A stretch of 64,000 nt of DNA from Ascarosepion bandense (Eukaryota > Mollusca > Cephalopoda > Sepiida > Sepiidae). A program made the position numbers and the translations under genes. The stretch is from contig JBBBDQ010000346.1 of NCBI GenBank assembly GCA_037127315.1, positions 4,416,001-4,480,000 of the forward strand, in the 5' to 3' direction. This document shows, in pieces, positions 54,490 to 63,239 of this stretch; within the stretch, counting starts at the first letter, position 1, and the number at the start of each line of letters is the position of its first letter. Under the pieces are notes generated by a model. It was not told the origin of the DNA. It saw nothing but the letters and a program-made list of their open reading frames with translations, and ran no database searches.

Positions 54490-55095
54490 CTCAGTGTTCT
54501 CGACAGGCTCCAAAGGAGAATCTGTAATATGATAGGTACCGATTTGGCAGCTCGACTTCAGCCACTTTCTCACTGGCGGGATGTGGCTTCCCTCTGTCTA
54601 TTCTACAAATATTTTCATGGCTTCTGCACCGACGGACTTAAGTCACAGGTGACCCCGTCATTAGAATTTATTCGTGCAACCAGACTAAAACGTTCCCACC
54701 CATTTATAGTTAGATCAAACAAATGCAGTCGTCAATTCTACTCCAGTAGCTTGTTTTCTTGCACTTTCCGCTTGTAGAACCCCCTTCCGTATAATTGCTT
54801 TCCTGATGGCTACAACCTCCAGGAATTTAAATGCAATGTCAACACCCATCTCTTATCCACTTGACTCCAGTTCTTTCTACATAACCCTGTATATCTTGTT
54901 CTTTTCCTTTCTCTCTACCTTCGCAACTGTTTTCACACCTGTTTCTATGCTTCTCTTGCCCTTTCTCTGACAACCCCTGTAACTAGTCCGGCTTTCTCTT
55001 CACTTTCCTCCAATCTAAAGTTTTAATCTTATGTAACCCCCTGCGCATCAGTGACGGTACAGCCTTGCTTGAGGTAAAACGATTAATATATATAT
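54490..55095 (+). pseudogene. Jockey/CR1-like LINE, RT C-terminus and 3' end
   Basis: LQRRICNMIGTDLAARLQPL, SHWRDVASLCLFYKYFHGFC, TDGLKSQVTPSLEFIRATRL, then KCSRQFYSSSLFSCTFRL and, after a stop, NPLPYNCFPDGYNLQEFKCN. The order matches the copies at 6405 and 20420 and includes the short RRDVASL block. 3' end GCCTTGCTTGAGGTAAAACG followed by a TA run. 5' truncated and non-functional. Confidence 0.78.
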
Positions 55096-55136
55096 TGACT
55101 GTTTAATTACTTAGTTTCTGGTCATAATATGATTAG

Positions 55137-55328
55137 ACTAGTGCACATTTGTATCAAAAAGTGTTTAATACAATTATATTGAAGAACGTTTGAATATTTT
55201 CTATTTGTAAACGTGTTATTATGCGACTTAGGTTTCTGCCATGAGTGGTGTTTTTAGGCGATCTTTCATAACTCCCTAGGTTTTCATAGCTTTCCTAGGT
55301 CACGTAATAACTCGTTTACAAATGGAAT
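55137..55328. mobile_element. PLE P2 terminus as inverted repeat
   Basis: TTTGTAAACGTGTTATTATG (about 55205) is matched by the complement of ACGTAATAACTCGTTTACAA (about 55306-55325). 55137-55200 is the reverse complement of 31408-31470, tying it to the P2 element. A GAAACC box (complement of GGTTTC at 55231) sits beside the left arm. Confidence 0.55.
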
Positions 55329-55359
55329 AATATATAAATAATCATACGCAAACAATCCT

Positions 55360-55621
55360 GTTTCGCACCTCATCGGTACGGTTAGTCATCCGTTTGAAAC
55401 CTGACCGATTTGATATCACTTTGATATTCTACTCTTATGCTATCGGCGTACGGTCGAGGAAATCAGACTTTAGCGTGTTATATACACAATGTAAAAACAC
55501 ATCAATAACCGAGTGTTTTCAATTCATTACTAAAAAATGATGAGTAAATAGCGGTGAGTAGCTACTGTTTTTAAAGTCTGCCATTTCTCCAGAGTGCTCA
55601 ATCGACGAGCTGGAGCGTAAA
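55360..55621 (-). mobile_element. S2 SINE, diverged
   Basis: On the minus strand it starts TTTACGCTCCAGCTCGTCGA, followed by TTGAGCACTCTGGAGAAATG. It then has a decayed tRNA-like core (GATAGCATAAGAGTAGAATA, CAGGTTTCAAACG) and ends near GTTTGCGTATGATTATT. It abuts the S1 copy. Confidence 0.65.
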
Positions 55622-55916
55622 AGTGCCATACGTGAAACACGCTTAGGCGGTCATGTCTCGAAAGAGACAGGACTGACCGGGCAGAAGATTATCCCGCAGT
55701 AGGTTGCCATTACTTTCTGCAGTAGACTGGTTGCCAATACTATAGAACCCAATCTGTCCTGTTATTTAACCCATAACTAGAAGGAATAGACGGATTAATA
55801 CCTTTCCCAAGGGTATTTGCGCGTAAGTGAATGCAATGAATTCAACTGGAATTCGAACTCGGCTCCCCGATTTCTCGATCCGAGCTGATATACACTGCAC
55901 CACAACGCACATCCTC
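55622..55916 (-). mobile_element. S1 SINE, near full length
   Basis: From AAGTGCCATACGTGAAACAC to the head CACTGCACCACAACGCACAT in complement. It lacks the last CAGTCAGTT bases at its 3' end, where S2 begins. Confidence 0.85.
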
Positions 55917-55999
55917 TATAGTAATACAAAGCATTAAATCAGTCTATTAAATCCACCTATTAGAAGAAGCATACATGGGCTGACTTCCTTTTTAATTAT

Positions 56000-56004
56000 A
56001 TATA

Positions 56005-56052
<48 letters not shown>

Positions 56053-56062
56053 TAGATATAAA
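56000..56062. repeat. (TA)n with short GATA
   Basis: TA run with one interruption, followed by GATAGATA. Confidence 0.95.
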
Positions 56063-56069
56063 TATGACA

Positions 56070-56185
56070 CAAGGCCGAAAGTATGGAACACCAAGTGAGG
56101 ATCGAAATCACTACTCAATTGTAATGATTCTAGCGAGACAAGATTGCCAACCATTACATCACCTCGAGTTGCTCTGAGATAGATA
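56070..56185 (-). mobile_element. S4 tRNA-derived SINE, copy 1
   Basis: On the minus strand: GGTGATGTAATGGTTGGCAA (A-box region, like the GGTGTAATGGTTAGCA start of Glu/Asp tRNAs), then GTGATTTCGATCCTCACTTG (B-box region). It ends CGGCCTTGTGTCATATTTAT. Bordered by GATA on the head side. Confidence 0.6.
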
Positions 56186-56234
56186 AATAGATAGATATAA
56201 GAACAGACTCAGATAGATATTTGATTTTCTAAGC

Positions 56235-56359
56235 GCCCCTTAGATGTGGCACAAGGCCGAATATATGATATACTCAGTGAGGATCGAAGTCGCTACTCAA
56301 TTTTAATGATTCTAGCGATGCAAGCTTGCTAACCATTACACCACCAGCGAGGTACCCTG

Positions 56360-56362
<3 letters not shown>
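56235..56362 (-). mobile_element. S4 tRNA-derived SINE, copy 2
   Basis: GGTGGTGTAATGGTTAGCAA and GCGACTTCGATCCTCACTGA on the minus strand, closer to a real tRNA than copy 1. Tail CGGCCTTGTGCCACATC. Confidence 0.65.

Positions 56363-56406
<44 letters not shown>
56358..56406. repeat. (GATA)n array
   Basis: About twelve units abutting the S4 head. 56410-57440 downstream is AT-rich with no recognised feature. Confidence 0.95.
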
Positions 56407-56407
<1 letters not shown>

Positions 56408-57445
56408 TTAGATCGATGGATAAGATCAGACAGAAGTAGACTGATAAATAGCAACAGGCATATATATAATTCCCAGGAATTTTCGTGATAGGTGTGATCT
56501 GTGTCTTCAAGAAAAAATTCTTGAATTCAAACCAGCGTCTACTCCTGAATTTTAGAAAGTAAGTGCCGTCATAGAGCGAAATTTGTGAATATTTAAATTT
56601 TAGTTTTTTGGAGAGTAAATATAAATTTAATTGTTTTTGATAAATTAATTTAATTTTTAAATAGTAATTTTAACCCCTCTACCTTCCTGTTCCTCTCTCC
56701 TTTAATTATCAACCTTTATAAAATATGAATTCTTTTACTAATTTAACCCCCGATTTCTTCTGCTAGTATATATATCTTTTTCACAACATAAATTTTTATA
56801 AATTTTTAGAATAATTTTTTAAAATTAATTTTTAGAAAAATTTTTTAATTATATTTAATTGTATATTTATTTTGTTCTATCTTAATTTTATTTTTATTTT
56901 ATTTTATTTATATCTAGATTTATCTTTAATTAGATTAACTTTATTATATTTATTTAAATCTTATATCTGCATTTTTCCCCTAAATATGTTTTTTCTAAAA
57001 AATTCTTTTTCTAATACTTTAACCCATTTAAACGCGGTTTTGTTTGACACGTATCGAGCGTCTCTAAAATATGGAAATTTTTCTTTTTTCTTTTCTTTTT
57101 CTTTATCCTTCTTACCCCTCCCTCCCCTTCTGTTTTGTTTAACCCAGTTCTCTATTTAATACCACTTCCTATTCTATCCTTTCACCCCTACCCTTGTAAA
57201 GCTAGACGAAGCTAAATTTTCCAATTTTTTCACTTACAACTCTATCTAAAAGTAAAATCTAAAAATAGACGTTAATTGCTAACCTTTTTTTTTGTGACGT
57301 AAATTTCTTCATTCTTAACTTTCATTTTTTATTCCTTTTTATTTCATTTTGAAAATGTGGAGTTGCCGATGAGATGTGAAAATCTCTCTTAGGGATTTCA
57401 TGTTGAAATGATCATTCAACAGTTTTGAGCATCGAAATTTATTTC

Positions 57446-57448
<3 letters not shown>

Positions 57449-57489
<41 letters not shown>

Positions 57490-57513
57490 GTGTGTTCATT
57501 TTATATATATATA
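57449..57513. repeat. (TA)n microsatellites
   Basis: Two TA runs separated by TGTGTGTGTTCATTT. Confidence 0.95.
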
Positions 57514-57514
57514 T

Positions 57515-57953
57515 TGTGTGTGTTTAGGCAGCAAATTTTCCTTTAAACATGTCAGATTAAATAAATTGCAAACATTATGTTTGCTTATTTTTAATAAAAT
57601 CCGTTCATACTTACGGATAATCTTTCGCGTATTACAATAAAAAATGTCAGAAATGAGCTGTACAGTTGACATGTTATTTTCATTCATTTCTCAAGCTACC
57701 CAAGTCCTTTCAACCTCTCTCCGAGATTATGTTCAGGGGTGTGAGTTATGGTAACAAATGTAACCGGAAAACCGTGTTGCTAAAAATTAATGTACACTTT
57801 TTCTGCTTCAAATATAACGGTTGATAACCTACATTAAAACGTGAAAATTATCCAAAATGAATTTTTTTTATATGTTGTAATGTCATGGTCATGCACGTGT
57901 TAAAGCATGAAAAAACTATTAAAAATAAGCAAACATAATGTTTGCAATTTTTG

Positions 57954-57955
<2 letters not shown>
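57515..57955 (-). mobile_element. PLE 3'-end relic flanked by inverted repeat
   Basis: Minus-strand translation of 57515-57690 reads YCNTRKIIRKYERILLKISK, then HNVCNLFNLTCLKENLLPKH. This parallels TIKYIRRYERILHKINRQNL in the arms of the 49369 PLE, so it is the equivalent 3' end of a related element. TTGCAAACATTATGTTTGCT (57567) is repeated inverted at 57929-57948 next to (TA)n, making a 31-base inverted pair. Confidence 0.55.

Positions 57956-57957
<2 letters not shown>

Positions 57958-57996
<39 letters not shown>
57958..57996. repeat. (TA)n microsatellite
   Basis: Pure TA run between the PLE relic and the next LINE. Confidence 0.95.
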
Positions 57997-57998
<2 letters not shown>

Positions 57999-58079
57999 TT
58001 TTGAGTGCTGCCTTATTCCCCAAAATAATCCTAGGCTTTCAAACTTTTGACGTTTCGGTTTTCATTCTAACTGTCCGGA

Positions 58080-58725
58080 TGAAGTGTTCGTTAGGATACC
58101 TAGACTTCATGAATTTAGGCGCAAATACATGGGAAGTCTTAATAAGTGCGACACTGAGATCCGAAGGCGAATTGGCATGGCCAAGGATGCATTCCAGAAA
58201 CTGAGTAGAGTATTAAGAGACAGGAAAATTTCTCTTGAAACGAAGAAGAGAGTACAGAGTTACTATGTGATGTCTGCTCTTCAATATGGCAGTCAATGCT
58301 GGACAATAATCTTTAAAGATGAAGAAAATATTTGAAGCAATCGAAATGTGGTTCTACAAGAGGATGCTGAGGATACCATGTGCCGAACACGTGAGCAATT
58401 TGGAGAGGATGGAAAGGAAAAGGAAACTAGTTCTTAATATCAGAAAAAAGACAGCTAAAGTTCCTGGGACATGTAATGGGAAATCTGATACTCACAGGTT
58501 AGATCGATGGAAAAAAGAGAGAGAAAGAGAGATGGGAGAGCAGCGTGTAACATAGTTTACGGGTTTGAGTAAGTTGATGGCTGGTTGGGGTATGGGTAGG
58601 ATATCAGGAGAAAGTGTGCTAAGAGCGGCTAGGATGAGGTGGAGGATCATGATCGGCTACGTCTTGAAGGAACGCAGCACATAGAAGAAGAAGAAGAAGA
58701 AGAAGAAGAAGAAGAAGAAGAAGAC
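58080..58725 (+). pseudogene. RTE-like LINE C-terminal fragment with (GAA)n tail
   Basis: NKCDTEIRRRIGMAKDAFQK, LSRVLRDRKISLETKKRVQS and YYVMSALQYGSQCWTI are in one frame. Then, after a shift, RMLRIPCAEHVSNLERMERK, RKLVLNIRKKTAKVPGTC and RLDRWKKERE follow. This is the best-preserved RTE-like tail in the window. The 3' end AGGAACGCAGCACATA is followed by (GAA)n at 58684-58724. 5' truncated, with at least two frame breaks. Confidence 0.82.
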
Positions 58726-59098
58726 GACTAGATTGATTGCAAGATTTCATCAATTCAGAAGTGAATTGGTTTGATGAAACCATAATTTCTATGCTAACAA
58801 TTCCTCTTTTCCTCACTTCTTGCCTATAGAACTCTTCTCCGATCCTATGCTTTCTCGTCAATTTTTTTTCAACAGTTTAAATGCAACATAAGCTGTTTTT
58901 ACTGTCTTCTTCATTACTGTTCAATTGTTCTAACTTCTTAACAATGTTTCTTTTTTTCTTATTCCTTTACAGTTAGTAACCTCTTACGTCTTAGTAACTT
59001 TACTGCCTTACTTGAGATGATATGATAAAAAAGATAGATAGGTAGATGGAAATACAAACGGATAACATAGATGAAAACAAATATATATTCAAAGGCCT

Positions 59099-59099
<1 letters not shown>

Positions 59100-59149
<50 letters not shown>

Positions 59150-59158
59150 AAACATACT

Positions 59159-59200
<42 letters not shown>

Positions 59201-59273
59201 TAGATAGATAGATAGATAGATAGATAAGAACAGAACGAGATAGATAGATAGATAGATAGATAAGAACAGAACG

Positions 59274-59319
<46 letters not shown>

Positions 59320-59329
59320 GAACAGAACG

Positions 59330-59386
<57 letters not shown>
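59100..59386. repeat. (GATA)n/(GACA)n array with repeated interruptions
   Basis: Long GATA runs with a GACA block at 59170-59202 and the interruption AAGAACAGAACGAGA repeated three times. Long Ser-Ile-Tyr-Leu frames are artefacts. 59400-59820 shows no recognised feature. Confidence 0.95.
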
Positions 59387-59821
59387 TGAGCAGAACATTC
59401 GATAGATGCATTCACTGTGATGGATGCATGCTCTTCTGTATTGCCAAGGCTAATAACTTTCGCGCCAATTCCATAAATAATTAATGTTAATTTTCATCCT
59501 ATGAAGTAATTCGAAGCCAGAGCGACACGACTCGCCATCTTTAATACATCACTTGTACATAATCTGGTAAACATGTATGAAAGTCGACACTCTAAGGCGC
59601 CGAAAAGTGTTGTAAAACAAGACGCGACATCTGAAGACAAGACAAGACCAGGAAATATGTAAATATTTATGCAAATTAAATTTAGGGTGCAGAACCAGAA
59701 GCCGCGATGAATTTTAATTCTTGCGTTGACGAATAAATTCAAGATATTCTTGTTCCGTTTCGTTCTTGTTGTTCTTACTTTACTCCGATAATTGGAAGTT
59801 GTGTAAAAATGGAAGTGAGAG

Positions 59822-59854
<33 letters not shown>

Positions 59855-59861
59855 CAAATCC

Positions 59862-60038
59862 CCTCGAGCAAGGCGGTAACGCCACTGATGTGCAGGGGGC
59901 TACATAAGAGTGAAGAGATTGGAAAAGAGAAAACCGGAAACCGCATCCTAAACAGGAAACAAGGGATGAGCCTCTTCACCTGTTCAATAGATGTGGGTGG
60001 AGTGTGAACCAGGTGATTGTTTAGTCTATCTACTCCAA
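59862..60038 (-). mobile_element. LINE 3'-end repeat (copy 2)
   Basis: CCTCGAGCAAGGCGGTAACG and GGATGAGCCTCTTCACCTGT match 22906-23080 almost base for base. (TA)n runs flank it on both sides (59822-59850 and 60039-60062). Confidence 0.65.
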
Positions 60039-60189
60039 TATATATATATATATATATATATAATGAGAGAGAAGATGTGGATAGACGTAGGTAAAAATAA
60101 ACTGAGTTGGAAATAGGAAAAATGGGAGATAGAATTGTAAAGACAGGCTTACATAGTTTTCGAAATCTGCACCTATATCTAGTAATTGT

Positions 60190-60207
60190 GCGTATGAGAG
60201 AGAGAGA

Positions 60208-60241
<34 letters not shown>

Positions 60242-60720
60242 AAGTGAAAGTCAGTGTATGTGAGAAAGAGAGAGAGAGAGCGTGTACGTGTATATATGAG
60301 AGAAAAAGATAGTGAGTGTGTACGAGTGTGTGAATGAGAAAAAAGTGAGAGAGATTCTGTGACCGAGAGAGTGCGTGTGTGCGTGTGTGTGTATGAGAGA
60401 AAAAGTGTGTGTGAATTAGAGAGAGTGTGCGTAATAGAGAGAGTGTGTGTGTGTGTGTATAAAAGAGAAAGTGACTGAAAGACATCGTGTGTGTGTATGA
60501 GATAGAAAGAGAGTTCGTGAGTGCGTATGAGATAAAAAGTGAGAGTTTGTGTGTGATAGTGAGAGTGTGTGCGTAGGAGAGAGAATGAGAAAGAGATAGC
60601 GAAAGTGTGTGCGTATGAAAGAGTGTGTGTCTACTAAAGAGAGAGTATGTGAGAGAAGGAGTGTGTGAGAGAGAGACAGAGAAGGATATGGAGATATAAA
60701 AAGAGAGGGATAGAGACTGA
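60190..60720. repeat. Mixed (GA)n/(GT)n simple-sequence region
   Basis: About 530 bases of interspersed GAGAGA and GTGTGT tracts. The 231-codon minus frame rich in Ser, His, Thr and Leu is an artefact. Confidence 0.92.
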
Positions 60721-60879
60721 GACAAAAAGAGATTTCAATCGTGAATGAATGGAAACGAAACGCAACTTATTCGGGAGTTTTGTTTATAACAGACAGACCA
60801 TGAGAGAAACTATACAGCTATTTATCTAAGTGGCTATGACTGAAAAAGAGGGATAGAAAGAGAAAAAAGATACACAAAC

Positions 60880-60891
60880 AGATAGATAGAC

Positions 60892-60943
<52 letters not shown>

Positions 60944-60962
60944 GATGATGGATAGATAGATG
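60880..60962. repeat. (GATA)n array
   Basis: About sixteen units with one GACA and one GATGATG interruption. 60965-61155 is AT-rich without feature. Confidence 0.95.
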
Positions 60963-61157
60963 TAAAGTTGGTTGGATGTTTTGTTTTTTATAGCATATCA
61001 ACCTCGGCGAGTCATTTATTGCCAAGTAAATTTTTATTTATTCATTGCTGGTAATACCTTTTTCTTTTCAACAATTTATTGTTGTTTTTTTATATAAGTT
61101 TTGTGTCTAGTAACACTTTTTCTTTTCGAGTATCAAGATTGTTTTTAAGGGCAGGGT

Positions 61158-61328
61158 CCCCAAGTCCTACCCTGTTATTTAACCCATAACTGGAGGGAAA
61201 GGACGGATTAATACCTTTCCTAAGGGTAAAAGAGCTTAAGTGAATGCAGGGTATTTAACTGGAATTCGAACTCGGCTCACCGATTTCTCTTTCCGAGCCG
61301 ATATTCACTGCATCGCAACGCACGTTCG
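61158..61328 (-). mobile_element. S1 SINE, 3' truncated, fused to 5S-like sequence
   Basis: On the minus strand the tRNA-like head (GCGTTGCGATGCAGTGAATA, B-box GTTCGAATTCC) and the first 110 bases of body are present. The body ends at GGGTAGGACTTGGGG in complement. The head joins directly to the 3' end of a 5S rRNA-like sequence. Confidence 0.85.
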
Positions 61329-61444
61329 TTACAGCACCTGGTATTCCCAAGCGGTCACCCATCTAAGTACTGACAAGCCTCAACGTTGCTTAACTTCGAT
61401 GATCGAGCGAGAACCGGTGTATTCAACGTGATATGGCCGTAAGC
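61329..61444 (-). rRNA. 5S rRNA-like sequence (probably SINE leader or pseudogene)
   Basis: The minus strand from 61444 reads GCTTACGGCCATATCACG at the 5' end, then CACCGGTTCTCGCTCGATCA, GAAGTTAAGCAACGTTGAGG (A box of the internal promoter), AGTACTTAGATGGGTGACC (C box), and ends GGGAATACCAGGTGCTGTAA. It covers essentially the whole 5S length (about 116 of 120 bases) with perhaps ten or so differences from typical animal 5S. It has no T-run terminator at its 3' end and continues into the SINE head. It is therefore more likely a chimeric SINE part than a working 5S gene. Confidence 0.8.
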
Positions 61445-61446
61445 AT

Positions 61447-61489
<43 letters not shown>

Positions 61490-61490
61490 G
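61447..61490. repeat. (GAAA)n microsatellite
   Basis: About eleven units directly upstream (in minus sense) of the 5S-like sequence. Confidence 0.95.
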
Positions 61491-61515
61491 GGGGAGTTTT
61501 CGAGTGTGTGTAAAT

Positions 61516-61826
61516 GAGCCAGTCAGTTAAGTGCCATACGTGATACGCGCTTGGTTGATCATGTCTCTTTCAAGACATGACAGACTGGAGAGAAGATTAT
61601 CCCGCAGTATGTTGCCATTACTTTCTGCGTTAGACTGGTTGCCAGCCAAGGCTATAGAACCTAATCTGTCCTGTTATTTAACCCGTAACTGGAGGGAAGA
61701 AACAGATTAATACCTTTCCCAACAGTATTTGTGCGTAAGTGAATGCAAGGAATTCAACTGGAATTCGAACTTGGTTCCCCGATTTCTCATTCCGAGCCAA
61801 TATCCATTGCACCACAATGCCCATGT
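61516..61826 (-). mobile_element. S1 SINE, full length
   Basis: From CCAGTCAGTTAAGTGCCATA to the head CATTGCACCACAATGCCCAT in complement. The hairpin near 61561 is inverted in its loop (CTCTTTCAAGACAT). Confidence 0.87.
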
Positions 61827-61914
61827 GTAAATGAGTATCAAAGAGAAAATTTTGATTATGTGTATGACAGATAAATTGTAGGAGAAGCAATTGCATCATT
61901 TGCGGCTGTGATTG

Positions 61915-61916
<2 letters not shown>

Positions 61917-61965
<49 letters not shown>

Positions 61966-61974
61966 GAATAGACT

Positions 61975-62011
<37 letters not shown>
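61917..62011. repeat. (GATA)n arrays
   Basis: Two GATA runs separated by ATGAATAGACTTA. Confidence 0.95.
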
Positions 62012-62013
<2 letters not shown>

Positions 62014-62059
62014 GAGTTTTCAAATGAGTTAATGAAAACGGGACTGACATGTTTTGAGA

Positions 62060-62061
62060 GA

Positions 62062-62116
<55 letters not shown>
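62060..62116. repeat. (GT)n(GA)n microsatellite
   Basis: Short GT run followed by about 25 GA units. Confidence 0.95.
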
Positions 62117-62120
<4 letters not shown>

Positions 62121-62165
62121 CGAGAGAGATTTTCGGGTGCGTACGTGTGTGAGAGAGATAGAAAG

Positions 62166-62460
62166 TCAGTCAGTCAGTTAAGTGCTATACGTGATACACG
62201 CTTGGCCGATCATGTCTCGAAAGAGACATGACTGACTGGGCAGAAGATTATCCCGCAGTAGGTTGCCATTGCTTTCTGCGGTAGACTGGTTGCCGACCAA
62301 GGCTATAGAACCCAATCTGTCCTGTTATTTAACCCATAACTGGAAGGAAGAGACGGATTAATACCTTTCCCAAGGGTATTTGCGCGTAAGTGAATACAAT
62401 GAGATTCAACTGGAATTCGAACTCGGCTCCCCGATTTCTCGTTCCGAGCCGATATCCAAT
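62166..62460 (-). mobile_element. S1 SINE, head truncated
   Basis: From CAGTCAGTCAGTTAAGTGCT to GAGCCGATATCCAAT in complement. The first 20 or so bases of the tRNA-like head, including part of the A box, are missing. Confidence 0.85.
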
Positions 62461-62576
62461 AGAAAGACATAGAGTAAAAGAGAGAGAGAGAGATGGAGAG
62501 GATGACAATGTTTGCTAGACTTCGTGTGAAGAAGAGGTGTTTCCGAATATGAGCTTGTGTGTATTTGGGTATGCGA

Positions 62577-62577
<1 letters not shown>

Positions 62578-62618
<41 letters not shown>
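62578..62618. repeat. (GA)n microsatellite
   Basis: About twenty GA units. A shorter GA run lies at 62480-62492. Confidence 0.95.
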
Positions 62619-62621
<3 letters not shown>

Positions 62622-62924
62622 TTGAGAACGCTGCGTGGGTATGTGTGTGAGAAAGAGTGAAAGAAAAAACACAAAAGAGAGCATGAGAAAGTTTGAAAAA
62701 AGGAGAGTAACCGAATGTGTGTGTGTGAGACTTTTGCAATTCATCTATGTGACCGATTGTTAATCGTGGGTGTATGGAGACAGGAAAATAGAACCTGCTA
62801 TAAGTAAAAGGAATAAACTCTTCTTAGATAAACCAAACAACCTTAAGCAGAGGAGAAGCTCTCTCAAATGCCAAAAAGGAATTATGTAAAGATGGCCGTG
62901 AATACAGAAAAATTAGAAAATAGA

Positions 62925-63160
62925 AAGATGACGGAGCAAAACATGAGAAGGACAAGGGGCGTTCTCCAACATGGTTGGTGGACCCGGCCCGACAAATGAT
63001 GGAGAATTATTTGCGCTTATTGTCAAGATTGATTCGATGCGATCAAAAGCGAGTGGGCGCCAAGCGAACGTCGAAATGCGTGACTATCCGAAGAAGGTAA
63101 AAGAAAAAACAGACGATGAGAAAAGAGATGGGTCTGATCGTAGCGCTTATTAAATATAAT
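62925..63160 (+). other. Unique segment with a 60-codon frame, identity unknown
   Basis: The frame 62971-63153 begins MVGGPGPTNDGELFALIVKI and stays open to RSAY. The segment is GC-richer with CpGs, is not repeated in the window and is not low-complexity. GELFALIVKIDSMR faintly recalls the first half of a GoLoco (G-alpha binding) motif, but the expected DDQR core is not present in register. A splice-donor-like AAGGTAAAAG lies at about 63096. A host exon is possible but weakly supported. Confidence 0.2.
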
Positions 63161-63239
63161 GAATTCTGATTGTATGTGAGACCCATCAATTATGATTTCA
63201 AATTAGAGCCGTCTCTTAGATTTAAATAGACACTCTCGT

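Noticed and set aside
59000..59415. SIYLSIY repeat frames
   Set aside because: (GATA)n/(TATC)n microsatellite translations; the same peptide appears at every GATA array in the window.
60030..60725. 231-codon Ser/His/Thr-rich minus frame
   Set aside because: Produced by mixed GA and GT dinucleotide repeats.
61329..61444. Functional 5S rRNA gene
   Set aside because: It has several differences from animal 5S, no T-run terminator, and continues directly into a SINE head; a chimeric retroelement or pseudogene is more likely.
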